From contig NZ_JACHXY010000001.1 in assembly GCF_014192415.1 (NCBI RefSeq), forward strand, positions 744,001 to 808,000: a stretch of DNA of 64,000 bases, given 5' to 3'. The position numbers were made by a program, and so were the translations under genes. Of this stretch, positions 43,291 to 52,897 are shown piece after piece; positions within the stretch are counted from its first letter, which is position 1; each line of letters starts with the position of its first letter. The notes beneath the pieces were generated by a model. The model did not search any database and was not told the DNA's origin. It saw nothing but the letters and a program-made list of their open reading frames with translations. The DNA comes from Microbacterium proteolyticum. Lineage in GTDB: Bacteria > Actinomycetota > Actinomycetes > Actinomycetales > Microbacteriaceae.

Positions 43291-43970
43291 CAGGCACCTA
43301 CCTTCTGGGCGGCTGCCTCGGCGCGCACGAGGCGGGCCGGGGCGACCTGGTCGAACTCCAGGCCACGACGGGCGGCCACGGCACGGGGCTCCTCGAGCGC
43401 CTTGAGCGCCTCGACGGTCGCGTGCACGATGTTGATCGTGTTCGACGAGCCGAGCGACTTCGACAGCACGTCGTGGATGCCGGCGCACTCGAGCACGGCG
43501 CGGACGGGTCCACCCGCGATGACACCGGTACCTGCGGCGGCGGGGCGCAGGAGCACCACACCGGCAGCGGCTTCACCCTGCACGGGGTGCGGGATGGTCG
43601 AGCCCGAGCGGGGAACGCGGAAGAAGTTGCGCTTGGCCTCTTCGACACCCTTCGAGATGGCGAGGGGCACTTCGCGTGCCTTGCCGTAGCCGACACCGAC
43701 CACGCCGTTGCCGTCACCGACGACGACGAGTGCGGTGAAGCTGAAGCGACGACCACCCTTGACGACCTTCGAGACGCGGTTGATGGTGACGACGCGCTCG
43801 AGGAACTGGCTCTCGTTGCGGTCGCGCGAACCACGGTCACGCTGGTTGGTGTTGCGCTCGCGACCACCGCGACGCGGCTCGCGCTCACGCTCGGCGGGGG
43901 CCTGAGCGGCAGCCGCACCCTCAGCCGGGGCAGTCTGCTCGGTCACTTCGGTCTCCTTGTTGTCACTCAC
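43290..43970 (-). CDS. rpsE: 30S ribosomal protein S5
   Basis: 226 aa; E. coli S5 has 167. The extra length is an N-terminal acidic/Arg stretch ([20 protein letters not shown], then [20 protein letters not shown]). The conserved core begins [20 protein letters not shown] and includes [20 protein letters not shown] and [16 protein letters not shown]5 guards decoding accuracy at the mRNA entry site. Its start overlaps the rplR stop by 4 nt. Confidence 0.97.
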   Translation of the reverse strand: MSDNKETEVTEQTAPAEGAAAAQAPAEREREPRRGGRERNTNQRDRGSRDRNESQFLERVVTINRVSKVVKGGRRFSFTALVVVGDGNGVVGVGYGKAREVPLAISKGVEEAKRNFFRVPRSGSTIPHPVQGEAAAGVVLLRPAAAGTGVIAGGPVRAVLECAGIHDVLSKSLGSSNTINIVHATVEALKALEEPRAVAARRGLEFDQVAPARLVRAEAAAQKVGA

Positions 43971-44326
43971 AGGTTCAGCCCTCCTTCGCGAGCTCCGTCG
44001 GCGATCGCGGCGACGCGGCCGGCGTAGCGGTTGCCGCCACGGTCGAACACGACGTCGGAGACGCCCACGGCCTTGGCGCGCTCGGCGACGAGTTCGCCGA
44101 CCTTGCGGGCCTTGGCGGTCTTGTCACCGTCGAAGCCGCGCAGGTCGGTCTCGAGGGTGGAAGCGGAGGCCACGGTGTGGCCCTTGCTGTCGTCCACGAC
44201 CTGGACGAACACGTGGCGCGCGGAACGCGTCACGACGAGACGGGGACGCAGCTCGGTGCCGACGACCTTCTTGCGAAGACGCGCGTGGCGACGAGCACGA
44301 GCGACGGACTTTGTCTTGACAGCCAT
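43967..44326 (-). CDS. rplR: 50S ribosomal protein L18
   Basis: 119 aa from the ATG at 44326 ([20 protein letters not shown]); an in-frame GTG 6 nt earlier overlaps the rplF stop and is less likely. It binds 5S rRNA. Core: [20 protein letters not shown], and the ending [20 protein letters not shown] is typical. Confidence 0.97.
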   Translation of the reverse strand: MAVKTKSVARARRHARLRKKVVGTELRPRLVVTRSARHVFVQVVDDSKGHTVASASTLETDLRGFDGDKTAKARKVGELVAERAKAVGVSDVVFDRGGNRYAGRVAAIADGAREGGLNL

Positions 44327-44328
44327 GG

Positions 44329-44865
44329 TCACTTACCACTCTTTCCGGCCTTGCGGCGGACGACCTCGCCCGCGTACCGCACACCCTTGCCCTTGTAGGG
44401 CTCCGGCTTGCGGATCTTGCGGATGTTGGCTGCGGCCTCGCCGACGGCCTGCTTGTCGATGCCGCTCACGGTGACCTTGTTGTTGCCTTCGACCGTGAGG
44501 GTGATGCCCGCGGGCGGGTCGATGAGGACGGGGTGCGAGAAGCCGAGTGCGAACTCGATCGCGCTGCCCTTCTGGGCGACGCGGTAACCCGTGCCGACGA
44601 CCTCGAGGCCCTTGGTGTAGCCCTGGGTGACACCGATGATGTTGTTGTTGATGAGCGTGCGGGTCAGGCCGTGGAGCGACCGCGACTCGCGCTCGTCGTC
44701 GGGGCGGGTGACGAGAACCTGGTTCTCCTCGACCGACACCTCGAGGGGCTGTGCGATGGTGAGCTCGAGCTCGCCCTTCGGGCCCTTGACGGAGACCTCC
44801 CGGCCGCTCACCGAAACGGTGACGCCGGCGGGGATGTCGATGGGAAGACGTCCAATACGCGACAT
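44329..44865 (-). CDS. rplF: 50S ribosomal protein L6
   Basis: 178 aa with the two L6 repeats. Seen are [40 protein letters not shown], and the ending [20 protein letters not shown]. It lies near the factor-binding site at the base of the L7/L12 stalk. It is 6 nt downstream of rpsH and 2 nt upstream of rplR. Confidence 0.98.
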   Translation of the reverse strand: MSRIGRLPIDIPAGVTVSVSGREVSVKGPKGELELTIAQPLEVSVEENQVLVTRPDDERESRSLHGLTRTLINNNIIGVTQGYTKGLEVVGTGYRVAQKGSAIEFALGFSHPVLIDPPAGITLTVEGNNKVTVSGIDKQAVGEAAANIRKIRKPEPYKGKGVRYAGEVVRRKAGKSGK

Positions 44866-44871
44866 GTCAGA

Positions 44872-45270
44872 TCACCACACGTAGGCGAGGACTTCCCCGC
44901 CGACGCCCTTCTGCTCGGCCTGACGGTCGGTGAGGAGACCGGAGGAGGTGGACAGGATGGCCACGCCGAGCCCGCCGAGGACCGTGGGGACCTCGGTCGA
45001 CTTCGCGTACACGCGGAGGCCGGGCTTGGAGACGCGCTTGATGCCGGCGATCGACCGCTCGCGGTTCGGGCCGTACTTCAGCGTCATGTTGAGGGTGTGG
45101 CCGACACGGGCGTCTTCCACGTTCCAGTCGGCGATGTAGCCCTCCTGCTTGAGGATGGCGGCGATGTTGGTCTTGAGCTTCGAGCTCGGCATCGACACGG
45201 AGTCGTGGTGCGCCGAGTTCGCGTTGCGCAGACGGGTCAGCATGTCTGCGACCGGGTCTGTCATCGTCAT
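44872..45270 (-). CDS. rpsH: 30S ribosomal protein S8
   Basis: 132 aa ([20 protein letters not shown], then the C-terminal [20 protein letters not shown]). S8 binds 16S helix 21 and, in other bacteria, represses the spc operon. Here it follows rplE directly: the rpsN gene expected between them is absent, and a 92-nt gap with a hairpin takes its place. Confidence 0.97.
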   Translation of the reverse strand: MTMTDPVADMLTRLRNANSAHHDSVSMPSSKLKTNIAAILKQEGYIADWNVEDARVGHTLNMTLKYGPNRERSIAGIKRVSKPGLRVYAKSTEVPTVLGGLGVAILSTSSGLLTDRQAEQKGVGGEVLAYVW

Positions 45271-45332
45271 GTGTTGCTTCCTTCTTTCATGAGGTTTCGG
45301 CTGCCGTTACACGACAGTCGACCTTCGATGAG

Positions 45333-45356
45333 GGGCCCCCGGGTGTCCGGGGGCCC
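45333..45356 (-). terminator. GC-rich hairpin between rplE and rpsH
   Basis: GGGCCCCCGG and CCGGGGGCCC pair perfectly around a GTGT loop, 6 nt after the rplE stop and 62 nt before rpsH. No T-run, so it may be an attenuator, an RNA processing/stability element or a protein-binding site and not a full stop. Confidence 0.5.
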
Positions 45357-45362
45357 ATGGGG

Positions 45363-45983
45363 TCAGGCCTGAGCGTCGGCCGACTGGAACGGGAAGCCGA
45401 GCTGGCGCAGCAGCGAACGGCCCTCGTCGTCGGTCTTGGCGGTGGTGACGATGGTGATGTCGAAACCACGCACGCGGTCGATGCGGTCCTGGTCGATCTC
45501 GTGGAACACGGACTGCTCCTGGAGACCGAAGGTGTAGTTGCCGTTTCCGTCGAACTGCTTTGCCGACAGGCCGCGGAAGTCGCGGATGCGGGGCAGGGCG
45601 AGGTTGACGAGGCGGTCGACGAACTCCCATGCGCGGTCACCACGGAGGGTGACGTGCGCACCGATGGCCTGACCCTCGCGCAGCTTGAACTGCGCGATGG
45701 ACTTGCGGGCCTTCGTGACGATCGGCTTCTGACCGGTGATCTTGGTGAGGTCGTCGACCGCACCATCGATCACCTTGCTGTCACGAGCAGCCTCGCCGAC
45801 GCCGGTGTTGACGACGACCTTGACCAGGCCGGGCGTCTGCATGACGTTCGCGTAACCGAACTCCTCCTGCAGGGCCTTCTTGATCTCGTTGTTGTACTTC
45901 TGCTTCAGGCGGGGCTGGCCGGCGCCCTTGGAGGGCTGCCCTTCGGACGAAGTGCCAGTCACCGCGGCAGTGTCGGTGCTCAT
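45363..45983 (-). CDS. rplE: 50S ribosomal protein L5
   Basis: 206 aa. It has a non-conserved N-terminus of about 25 residues, then [40 protein letters not shown] and [20 protein letters not shown]. It binds 5S rRNA and the P-site tRNA. It starts 2 nt after rplX. Confidence 0.98.
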   Translation of the reverse strand: MSTDTAAVTGTSSEGQPSKGAGQPRLKQKYNNEIKKALQEEFGYANVMQTPGLVKVVVNTGVGEAARDSKVIDGAVDDLTKITGQKPIVTKARKSIAQFKLREGQAIGAHVTLRGDRAWEFVDRLVNLALPRIRDFRGLSAKQFDGNGNYTFGLQEQSVFHEIDQDRIDRVRGFDITIVTTAKTDDEGRSLLRQLGFPFQSADAQA

Positions 45984-45985
45984 AG

Positions 45986-46345
45986 TCAGAGGTCCTTGCC
46001 GCTCTTCTTCGCGAAGCGCACGCGGACGGTGCGCTTGACGCCGTCCTTCACCTGCTCCTCGACCCGGCGGCCGACACGGGTCGGCTTCTTGGTCGAGGGG
46101 TCGACGATCGCGACGTTGGAAATGTGGATCGGGGCCTCGAACGTCTCGATGCCGCCGGTCTTGGTTCCGCGCTGGGACTGACCCACGCGGTTGTGCTTGG
46201 TGACGTAGTTCACGCCCTCGACGATGACGCGGTTCTGCTCGGTGAGGACCTCGAGGACCTTACCCTGCTTGCCGCGGTCGCCGCCACGCTCGGGCTTGGC
46301 ACCCGAGATGACCTGAACCAGGTCGCCCTTTTTGATTTTCGCCAT
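45986..46345 (-). CDS. rplX: 50S ribosomal protein L24
   Basis: 119 aa, a KOW-domain protein ([50 protein letters not shown]) that helps start large-subunit assembly. The length and C-terminal basic tail are normal for actinobacteria. It is 2 nt from both neighbours. Confidence 0.97.
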   Translation of the reverse strand: MAKIKKGDLVQVISGAKPERGGDRGKQGKVLEVLTEQNRVIVEGVNYVTKHNRVGQSQRGTKTGGIETFEAPIHISNVAIVDPSTKKPTRVGRRVEEQVKDGVKRTVRVRFAKKSGKDL

Positions 46346-46347
46346 GA

Positions 46348-46716
46348 TCAGATGACCTCCGGGGCGAGCGAGACGATCTTCATGAACTTCTTGTCGCGAA
46401 GCTCACGGCCGACCGGTCCGAAGATGCGGGTGCCGCGGGGCTCCCCGTCGCTCTTCAGGATGACGGCGGCATTCTCGTCGAACTTGATGTACGAGCCGTC
46501 GGAACGACGGGTCTGCTTGACGACGCGGACGACGACGGCCTTGACCACGTCGCCCTTCTTGACGTTTCCACCCGGGATCGCGTCCTTGACCGTGGCGACG
46601 ATGACGTCGCCCAGGCCCGCGTACCGACGGTTGGAGCCGCCGAGCACCCGGATCGTGAGCAGCTCTTTCGCGCCGGTGTTGTCGGCGACCTTCAGCCGGG
46701 ATTCGTTCTGAATCAC
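46348..46716 (-). CDS. rplN: 50S ribosomal protein L14
   Basis: 122 aa, exact usual length. Begins [20 protein letters not shown], contains [20 protein letters not shown] and ends [16 protein letters not shown]. It contacts 16S rRNA across the subunit interface. It lies 35 nt downstream of rpsQ and leads the spc part of the cluster. Confidence 0.98.
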   Translation of the reverse strand: MIQNESRLKVADNTGAKELLTIRVLGGSNRRYAGLGDVIVATVKDAIPGGNVKKGDVVKAVVVRVVKQTRRSDGSYIKFDENAAVILKSDGEPRGTRIFGPVGRELRDKKFMKIVSLAPEVI

Positions 46717-46751
46717 TTTTTACTCCTTGGGTTCCAAGTAAGCCGCGAGGC

Positions 46752-47078
46752 TTACTTGGCCTTCTCGAGGATCTCGACCAGGCGCCAGCGCTTGGTGGCG
46801 CTGAGCGGACGGGTCTCGTTGATGACGACCAGGTCGCCGATGCCCGCCGAGTTGGTCTCGTCGTGCGCCTTGACCTTCGAGGTACGACGGATGACCTTGC
46901 CGTAGAGCGGGTGCTTCACGCGGTCCTCGACCTCGACGACGATCGTCTTGTCCATCTTGTCGCTCACGACGTAGCCGCGACGCGCCTTGCGGTAACCGCG
47001 GGCGTCCTCGTCACGGACATCGTTCTCGGCGTGCTCGTGGCCGGCGACCTGCGCCTCGGCCTTCTTCGCGGTAGCCAT
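46752..47078 (-). CDS. rpsQ: 30S ribosomal protein S17
   Basis: 108 aa with an N-terminal extension of about 30 residues ([20 protein letters not shown]). The OB-fold core is [40 protein letters not shown] and [20 protein letters not shown]. Start overlaps the rpmC stop (TAATG). Confidence 0.97.
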   Translation of the reverse strand: MATAKKAEAQVAGHEHAENDVRDEDARGYRKARRGYVVSDKMDKTIVVEVEDRVKHPLYGKVIRRTSKVKAHDETNSAGIGDLVVINETRPLSATKRWRLVEILEKAK

Positions 47079-47392
47079 TACTCCGCCTCTTCCTTCGTGG
47101 CGTCGTCAGCGGCATCCGCCTTCTTCGCCTTGCTCTTCTTCGCCTTCGTCGCCGCCTCGACCGGGGCCGGGGTGGCGCGGATGCCGAGCTCGCGCTCACG
47201 GATCACCGTGTACAGACGCGCGATGTCGCGCTTGACTGCACGGATGCGACCGTGGCTCTCGAGCTGGCCGGTGGCCGACTGGAAGCGCAGGTTGAACAGC
47301 TCTTCCTTGGCCTTGCGCAGCTCCTCGACGAGGCGCTGGTCTTCGAACGTGTCGAGCTCGCTCGGAGCGAGCTGCTTGGTGCCGATCGCCAT
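47078..47392 (-). CDS. rpmC: 50S ribosomal protein L29 with long C-terminal tail
   Basis: 104 aa; E. coli L29 has 63. The core ([40 protein letters not shown]) ends by about residue 76 and is followed by an Ala/Lys/Asp-rich tail ([20 protein letters not shown]). L29 lies at the exit tunnel and helps dock SRP and trigger factor, so the tail would be near emerging chains. Confidence 0.96.
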   Translation of the reverse strand: MAIGTKQLAPSELDTFEDQRLVEELRKAKEELFNLRFQSATGQLESHGRIRAVKRDIARLYTVIRERELGIRATPAPVEAATKAKKSKAKKADAADDATKEEAE

Positions 47393-47811
47393 TACGCGTC
47401 GCCCTCCTCGCGCTTGATGATGCGTGCCTTCAGGGGCAGCTTGTGAATGGCTCGGGTCAGTGCTTCACGAGCGAGCTGCTCGTCGACACCAGCGACCTCG
47501 AAGAGGACGCGGCCCGGCTTGACGTTCGCAACCCACCACTCGGGCGAACCCTTACCGGAACCCATGCGGGTTTCAGCCGGCTTTTTGGTGAGGGGACGGT
47601 CGGGGTAGATGTTGATCCACACCTTTCCACCGCGCTTGATGTGACGCGTCATGGCGATACGAGCGGACTCGATCTGACGGTTGGTCACGTAAGCGGGGGT
47701 CAGCGCCTGGATACCGTACTCCCCGAACGACACCTGGGTGCCACCGGTGGCCTGGCCGGAACGGCCGGGGTGGTGCTGCTTGCGGTACTTGACCTTACGA
47801 GGGATGAGCAT
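47392..47811 (-). CDS. rplP: 50S ribosomal protein L16
   Basis: 139 aa, standard. [60 protein letters not shown] and [20 protein letters not shown] are all present; it helps position A-site tRNA. One-base overlaps link it to rpsC and rpmC. Confidence 0.98.
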   Translation of the reverse strand: MLIPRKVKYRKQHHPGRSGQATGGTQVSFGEYGIQALTPAYVTNRQIESARIAMTRHIKRGGKVWINIYPDRPLTKKPAETRMGSGKGSPEWWVANVKPGRVLFEVAGVDEQLAREALTRAIHKLPLKARIIKREEGDA

Positions 47812-48569
47812 TACGCCGACGCTCCTTCTGCCACGGGGGCCTCGTTGCGCGGGCCACGACGACGGTCGCCACCGCGGTCGTCACGACCGCGCGACTTGGG
47901 CGCGTTGGCCTGCTCGCGGGCGAGCTCCTTGTTGGTGAGGTCGCCCTTGTAGATCCACACCTTCACGCCGATACGGCCGAAGGTGGTCTTGGCCTCGTAG
48001 AAGCCGTAGTCGATGTTCGCGCGGAGGGTGTGCAGCGGCACACGGCCTTCGCGGTAGAACTCCGAGCGGCTCATCTCGGCGCCGCCGAGGCGACCCGACA
48101 CCTGGATGCGGACGCCCTTGGCGCCGGCACGCTGCGCGCCCTGCAGGCCCTTGCGCATCGCGCGACGGAACGCCACGCGTGCGGAGAGCTGCTCGGCGAC
48201 ACCCTGCGCCACCAGCTGAGCATCGGCCTCGGGGTTCTTGACCTCGAGAATGTTCAGCTGGATCTGCTTGCCACTGAGCTTCTCGAGGTCGGCGCGGATG
48301 CGCTCGGCCTCGGCGCCGCGGCGACCGATCACGATGCCCGGGCGGGCGGTGTGGATGTCGACGCGGACGCGGTCACGCGTGCGCTCGATCTCGATGTTGC
48401 TGACACCGGCGCGGTCGAGCGAGGTGGTCAGCAGGCGACGGATCTTGATGTCCTCGGCGAGGTAGTCGGCGTAACGCTGACCGGGCTTCGTCGAGTCCGA
48501 GAACCACCGCGATACGTGGTCGGTGGTGATGCCGAGGCGGAAGCCGTACGGGTTGACCTTCTGTCCCAT
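47811..48569 (-). CDS. rpsC: 30S ribosomal protein S3
   Basis: 252 aa, longer than E. coli S3 (233) through a C-terminal Arg/Asp/Gly tail ([20 protein letters not shown]). The KH domain is visible ([20 protein letters not shown]), and [20 protein letters not shown] is the usual start. It lines the mRNA entry tunnel. Confidence 0.98.
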   Translation of the reverse strand: MGQKVNPYGFRLGITTDHVSRWFSDSTKPGQRYADYLAEDIKIRRLLTTSLDRAGVSNIEIERTRDRVRVDIHTARPGIVIGRRGAEAERIRADLEKLSGKQIQLNILEVKNPEADAQLVAQGVAEQLSARVAFRRAMRKGLQGAQRAGAKGVRIQVSGRLGGAEMSRSEFYREGRVPLHTLRANIDYGFYEAKTTFGRIGVKVWIYKGDLTNKELAREQANAPKSRGRDDRGGDRRRGPRNEAPVAEGASA

Positions 48570-48967
48570 TACTTGCTCGCCTTCTTGTTGGCGCGGGCCG
48601 GGGTCGCCTCAGCGGTCTCCGGCGTCGCGAGCACGACCGTGATGTGGCTCGTGCGCTTCTTGATCTGGAAGGCGCGACCCTGTGCGCGGGGGCGGAAACG
48701 CTTGAGCGTCGTGCCCTCGTCGACGTACGCGTTCTTCACGTACAGGTCGGCGTCATCCAGGTATTCGTTCGTCTTGTCGGCGGTGACGCGAGCGTTCGCG
48801 ATCGCCGAGGCGACGAGCTTGTAGATCGGCTCGCTCGCGCCCTGCGGCGCGAACTTCAGGATGGCAAGGGCCTCTTCGGCCTGCTTGCCCTTGATGAGCG
48901 CGACGACACGACGAGCCTTCTGAGGGGTCACGCGGATGTGTCGCACACGTGCGATGGACTCCACCAT
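48569..48967 (-). CDS. rplV: 50S ribosomal protein L22
   Basis: 132 aa. [40 protein letters not shown] and [20 protein letters not shown] are visible; its beta-hairpin lines the exit tunnel. It overlaps rpsC by one base and follows rpsS by 22 nt. Confidence 0.98.
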   Translation of the reverse strand: MVESIARVRHIRVTPQKARRVVALIKGKQAEEALAILKFAPQGASEPIYKLVASAIANARVTADKTNEYLDDADLYVKNAYVDEGTTLKRFRPRAQGRAFQIKKRTSHITVVLATPETAEATPARANKKASK

Positions 48968-48989
48968 TTCTCTCTCCTCCTCGGTCGCC

Positions 48990-49271
48990 TTAACGGCGAC
49001 GGCCCTTCTTGTCGTCCTTCACGTGGCCGCGGAAGGTGCGGGTGGGCGAGAACTCGCCCAGCTTGTGGCCGACCATGGTCTCGGTCACGAACACGGGGAT
49101 GTGCTTGCGACCGTCGTGCACGGCGATGGTGTGTCCCAGCATGGCGGGGATGATCATCGAACGGCGCGACCAGGTCTTGATGACGTTCTTCGAACCGGCT
49201 TCGTTCTGCGAGACGACCTTGCGAAGCAGGTGCTCGTCGACGAAGGGGCCCTTCTTAAGGCTGCGAGGCAT
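48990..49271 (-). CDS. rpsS: 30S ribosomal protein S19
   Basis: 93 aa, standard length ([60 protein letters not shown]). It forms a dimer with S13 in the head. It follows rplB by 12 nt. Confidence 0.98.
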   Translation of the reverse strand: MPRSLKKGPFVDEHLLRKVVSQNEAGSKNVIKTWSRRSMIIPAMLGHTIAVHDGRKHIPVFVTETMVGHKLGEFSPTRTFRGHVKDDKKGRRR

Positions 49272-49283
49272 CTTCCTCTACTC

Positions 49284-50123
49284 CTACTTGCGCTTCTTGC
49301 CGGCGGTGCGACGGCGGACGATGAGCTTGTCGCTCTCCTTGTTCGCGTGGCGGGTGCGGCCTTCGGCCTTACCCCACGGCGACACAGGGTGACGACCACC
49401 GGAGGTCTTACCCTCACCACCACCGTGCGGGTGGTCGACCGGGTTCATGGCGACGCCACGCACGGTCGGGCGGACGCCCTTCCAACGCATACGGCCGGCC
49501 TTGCCCCAGTTGATGTTCGACTGCTCGGCGTTGCCGACCTCGCCGATCGTGGCGCGGCAGCGCACGTCGACGTTGCGGATCTCGCCGGAGGGCAGACGCA
49601 GCTGCGCGTACGGGCCGTCCTTGGCGACCAGACGCACAGATGCGCCGGCCGAACGGGCCATCTTCGCGCCGCCACCGGGACGCAACTCGATCGCGTGGAT
49701 GACGGTACCGGTGGGGATGTTGCGCAGCGGCAGGTTGTTGCCCGGCTTGATGTCGGCGCCGGCACCCGACTCGACGACGTCGCCCTGCGACAGCTTCGCG
49801 GGAGCGAGGATGTAGCGCTTCTCGCCGTCGGCGTAGTGCAGCAGCGCGATGCGCGCGGTGCGGTTGGGGTCGTACTCGATGTGGGCGACCTTGGCGTCGA
49901 TGCCGTCCTTGTCGTTACGACGGAAGTCGATCAGACGGTACTGACGCTTGTGACCGCCACCGATGTGACGCGTGGTGATGCGACCCTGGTTGTTGCGGCC
50001 ACCGGTCTTCGACAGCGGGCGCAGCAGCGACTTCTCGGGCGTCGATCGGGTGATCTCGGCGAAGTCGGCCACCGACGAGCCGCGGCGACCGGGGGTCGTG
50101 GGCTTGTACTTGCGAATAGCCAT
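49284..50123 (-). CDS. rplB: 50S ribosomal protein L2
   Basis: 279 aa. [60 protein letters not shown] and [20 protein letters not shown] are present, including the conserved His needed for peptidyl-transferase assembly. Normal length. Confidence 0.98.
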   Translation of the reverse strand: MAIRKYKPTTPGRRGSSVADFAEITRSTPEKSLLRPLSKTGGRNNQGRITTRHIGGGHKRQYRLIDFRRNDKDGIDAKVAHIEYDPNRTARIALLHYADGEKRYILAPAKLSQGDVVESGAGADIKPGNNLPLRNIPTGTVIHAIELRPGGGAKMARSAGASVRLVAKDGPYAQLRLPSGEIRNVDVRCRATIGEVGNAEQSNINWGKAGRMRWKGVRPTVRGVAMNPVDHPHGGGEGKTSGGRHPVSPWGKAEGRTRHANKESDKLIVRRRTAGKKRK

Positions 50124-50147
50124 TGTTCTTGTCCTCTATCCCGACCG

Positions 50148-50447
50148 TCAGCCGACAGACGTGAAGATGTCGATGGTGCCCGACTTCAGCGAGACGATGG
50201 CGCGCTTGGTGTCCTTGCGCTTGCCGATGCCGAAGCGGGTGCGACGGGCCTTGCCCACGCGGTTGATCGTGTTGACCGAAGCCACCTTGACGCTGAAGAT
50301 CTTCTCGATCGCGAGCTTGATCTCGGTCTTCGAGGCGCGGGGGTCCACCAGGAAGGTGTACTTGCCCTCGTCGATGAGCGAGTAGCTCTTCTCGGAGACG
50401 ACCGGCTTCAGGATGATGTCGCGCGGGTCCTTGTTGACGGTGGTCAT
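50148..50447 (-). CDS. rplW: 50S ribosomal protein L23
   Basis: 99 aa ([58 protein letters not shown]). It is the exit-site docking protein for trigger factor and SRP. Its start overlaps the rplD stop by 4 nt (ATGA). Confidence 0.98.
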   Translation of the reverse strand: MTTVNKDPRDIILKPVVSEKSYSLIDEGKYTFLVDPRASKTEIKLAIEKIFSVKVASVNTINRVGKARRTRFGIGKRKDTKRAIVSLKSGTIDIFTSVG

Positions 50448-51106
50448 GCCGAGACCTCCTCGGTGGGCGCGGCCTTCGACGCGACGAACGTGTCGTAGGC
50501 GGCCTTGGTGAAGACGAGGTCGTCGGAGACGATCACGTCGTAGGTGTTCAGCTGGCCGACGGTCAGCACGTGGACGTACGCGAGGTTGCGCACGCTCTTG
50601 ATCGTCAGCTCGTCGTCGCGGTCGATGACCACGAGGACGTTCTTGACGGCACCGAGAGCCTTCAGCGCGGCGGCAGCGGCCTTGGTCGAAGGCGCACCCT
50701 CGATGGCGAAGCTGTCGACGATGTGCAGACGCTGCCCACGAGCACGGTCGCTCAGCGCGCCCAGGAGGGCGGCGGCGATCATCTTCTTGGGGGTGCGCTG
50801 GCTGTAGTCGCGGGGCTTGGGCCCGTGGACGATGCCACCACCGGTCATGTGCGGCGCGCGGATCGAGCCCTGACGGGCGTTACCGGTGCCCTTCTGCTTG
50901 AAGGGCTTGCGGCCGGCACCCGAGACCTCGCCACGACGCTTGGTCGAGTGCGTGCCCTGGCGAGCCGCGGCGCGCTGCGCCACGACGACCTGGTGGATGA
51001 GGGGGATGTTCGTCTTGACGTCGAAGAGCGCGGCGGGCAGCTCGACGGAGCCTGCCTTGTTGCCGTCGGCCTTCACGACGTCGAGCGCGAGAGTCGAGTC
51101 AGCCAT
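50444..51106 (-). CDS. rplD: 50S ribosomal protein L4
   Basis: 220 aa from the ATG at 51106, 2 nt after rplC. The tunnel loop [20 protein letters not shown] is conserved, as is [21 protein letters not shown]4 in E. coli represses its own operon by acting on the S10 leader; whether that holds here is open, though a long leader precedes rpsJ. Confidence 0.98.
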   Translation of the reverse strand: MADSTLALDVVKADGNKAGSVELPAALFDVKTNIPLIHQVVVAQRAAARQGTHSTKRRGEVSGAGRKPFKQKGTGNARQGSIRAPHMTGGGIVHGPKPRDYSQRTPKKMIAAALLGALSDRARGQRLHIVDSFAIEGAPSTKAAAAALKALGAVKNVLVVIDRDDELTIKSVRNLAYVHVLTVGQLNTYDVIVSDDLVFTKAAYDTFVASKAAPTEEVSA

Positions 51107-51108
51107 GT

Positions 51109-51768
51109 TCAGGCACCCTTCACTGCGTTGCGGACGTAGACGATGCGGCCACGGGCACCGGGGACGGCGCCCTTGACGAGCATGAGTCCCTTCTCGGCGT
51201 CGACGGCGTGCACCGTGAGGTTGAGGACGGTCACGCGCTCGCCACCCATACGGCCGGCCATGCGCATGCCCTTGAAGACGCGGCTCGGGGTCGACGAGGC
51301 GCCGATCGAACCGGGCTTGCGGTGGTTGCGGTGCGAACCGTGCGAAGCGGAGACACCCTTGAAGTTGTGACGCTTCATGACACCGGCGGTGCCCTTGCCC
51401 TTGCTGGTGCCGACGACGTCGACCAGCTGGCCGGCTTCGAAGAGGCCGTCGACGGTGAGCTCCTGGCCCAGCGCGTAGTCGGCGGCATCCGCGGTGCGAA
51501 CCTCGGTGAGGTGGCGGCGCGGGGTGACACCGGCGGCGTCGAAGTGAGCCGTCAGGGGCTTGTTCACCTTGCGGGGGTCGATCTGGCCGTAGCCGATCTG
51601 AACGGCGTTGTAGCCGTCCTTCTCGAGCGAGCGCAGCTGGGTCACGACGTTCGGAGCGACCTCGATGACGGTGACGGGAACGAGCTTGCCGTTCTCGTCC
51701 CACACCTGGGTCATGCCGAGCTTGGTGCCGAGGAGGCCCTTGGAGATCTTGGAGTTGATGTCAGCCAT
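51109..51768 (-). CDS. rplC: 50S ribosomal protein L3
   Basis: 219 aa from the ATG at 51768, 8 nt after rpsJ. Seen are [40 protein letters not shown] and [20 protein letters not shown], with [13 protein letters not shown] after it. It reaches toward the peptidyl-transferase centre. Confidence 0.98.
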   Translation of the reverse strand: MADINSKISKGLLGTKLGMTQVWDENGKLVPVTVIEVAPNVVTQLRSLEKDGYNAVQIGYGQIDPRKVNKPLTAHFDAAGVTPRRHLTEVRTADAADYALGQELTVDGLFEAGQLVDVVGTSKGKGTAGVMKRHNFKGVSASHGSHRNHRKPGSIGASSTPSRVFKGMRMAGRMGGERVTVLNLTVHAVDAEKGLMLVKGAVPGARGRIVYVRNAVKGA

Positions 51769-51776
51769 GTCGAACC

Positions 51777-52085
51777 TCAGAGCTTGATCTCGATGTTGAC
51801 ATCGGCCGGGAGGTCGAGACGCATCAGCGAGTCGACGGCCTTGGGCGTCGGGTCGATGATGTCGATGAGGCGCTTGTGGGTGCGCATCTCGAAGTGCTCG
51901 CGGCTGTCCTTGTACTTGTGGGGCGACCGGATGACGCACACGACGTTCTTCTCGGTCGGAAGGGGAACCGGGCCCACCACGGTGGCGCCGGCGCGGGTCA
52001 CGGTGTCGACGATCTTGCGCGCCGACGAGTCCAGCCCGGCGTGGTCGTACGACTTCAGGCGAATGCGGATCTTCTGTCCCGCCAT
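51777..52085 (-). CDS. rpsJ: 30S ribosomal protein S10
   Basis: 102 aa from the ATG at 52085 (purine-rich GAGAGAG upstream). [40 protein letters not shown] and [20 protein letters not shown] are typical. It is the first gene of the S10 operon and also the NusE antitermination factor. Confidence 0.98.
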   Translation of the reverse strand: MAGQKIRIRLKSYDHAGLDSSARKIVDTVTRAGATVVGPVPLPTEKNVVCVIRSPHKYKDSREHFEMRTHKRLIDIIDPTPKAVDSLMRLDLPADVNIEIKL

Positions 52086-52394
52086 TGTCTGCTCTCTCTC
52101 TTTCTCGCGTCTTACCCGACCTGGGGCATTGGACGCACGGTGGTGCTGACGCACCCTGGCACTTCCCCTCGCTCGCGCGAGAGATGCTGCACCGCTGTTC
52201 AGCTGTCAAACCGGACGCTTTGGCATCCGGCCCGCCCGTCGCACGCACGCGTGCGAATCCCGTTGGGGATGAGGGGGTTCGGTGTGTGTTCTGCTGCCCG
52301 CGGCCCAGGACCCTGCGCTGACGCGCCGCCTGTGCACTGCCGAGACAGTGATCCTGGCGCACGCCGAGCGCGCACCGGAATGTGGAACTGGACT
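52086..52394 (-). other. Long 5' leader of the S10 operon
   Basis: About 300 nt between the probable transcription start and rpsJ, with no supported gene. It is GC-rich with several short inverted repeats (for example CCGGATG/CGTCCGG near 52,209-52,228) but I find no clear match to the E. coli L4-responsive leader. Its length suggests post-initiation control. Confidence 0.45.
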
Positions 52395-52423
52395 AGTCTA
52401 CGGACCCGTCGGGCGTGTCGCAA
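52395..52423 (-). promoter_or_regulatory. Promoter of the S10 operon
   Basis: On the minus strand: TTGCGA (52423-52418), 17-nt spacer, TAGACT (52400-52395). Same layout as the infA and rpsL promoters. Confidence 0.7.
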
Positions 52424-52475
52424 ACCCGGGCGTGTCGCGTGCGGCGTTTCCCCAGAATCCGGAGCGGGAAACAGC

Positions 52476-52509
52476 GACGGCGCCCCTCCCCTACGGGAAC
52501 GGCGCCGTC
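52476..52509 (-). terminator. Terminator after the antitoxin-like gene
   Basis: 9-bp outer stem (GACGGCGCC with GGCGCCGTC) plus an inner TCCC/GGGA stem, 11 nt after the stop of the gene at 52,521 and upstream of the S10 promoter. Confidence 0.6.
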
Positions 52510-52520
52510 GTCGATCGGGC

Positions 52521-52739
52521 TCAGGCGTTGCCGATGTTCTTGTCGACGTTGGCCCGCACCTCGTCGACCTTGGCATGCTGCTCGGCCGGCACGACCTTCT
52601 TGATCGCTTCCGCCGCGCCGTCGAGCACCTTGTCGCTGACCTCTTCGGCCTTCTCGCTCTTGAGCGCCTCTTCGATCTTGCCGCGGTTGTCGTCGAGGAG
52701 CTTCTTGCCCTTCGCGATGATGTCGTCCACGCCGCTCAT
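52521..52739 (-). CDS. Small helical protein, MT0933-like antitoxin family
   Basis: 72 aa, charged and helical throughout (VDDIIAKGKKLLDDNRGKIE, SDKVLDGAAEAIKKVVPAEQ). The alternating Lys/Asp/Ala pattern with the D-K-x-L-D-G-x-A-E-A-I segment resembles the MT0933 (Rv0909)-type antitoxin family. No toxin gene is adjacent, so it may act otherwise, for instance as a stress-related small protein. GAGGGAGACGTA before the ATG is a good Shine-Dalgarno. It lies between tuf and rpsJ with its own terminator. Confidence 0.65.
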   Translation of the reverse strand: MSGVDDIIAKGKKLLDDNRGKIEEALKSEKAEEVSDKVLDGAAEAIKKVVPAEQHAKVDEVRANVDKNIGNA

Positions 52740-52850
52740 TACGTCTCCCTCGTGACCGGATCGACCAACGCGCCGACCTCCCGTTCATTGTGGAGTGCGC
52801 ACGACCACCAGCGGAAGCCCCGCGATTCCGATGTCGTCCGGGAACGACAA

Positions 52851-52874
52851 AGGCCGGGCCCGAAGGCCCGGCCT
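52851..52874 (-). terminator. Terminator after tuf
   Basis: Perfect 10-bp stem (AGGCCGGGCC with GGCCCGGCCT) with a TTCG loop on the minus strand, followed by TTTGTCGTT; 23 nt after the tuf stop. A classical intrinsic terminator. Confidence 0.85.
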
Positions 52875-52897
52875 GTGCCGAGTGAAGTCGCTGAGAC

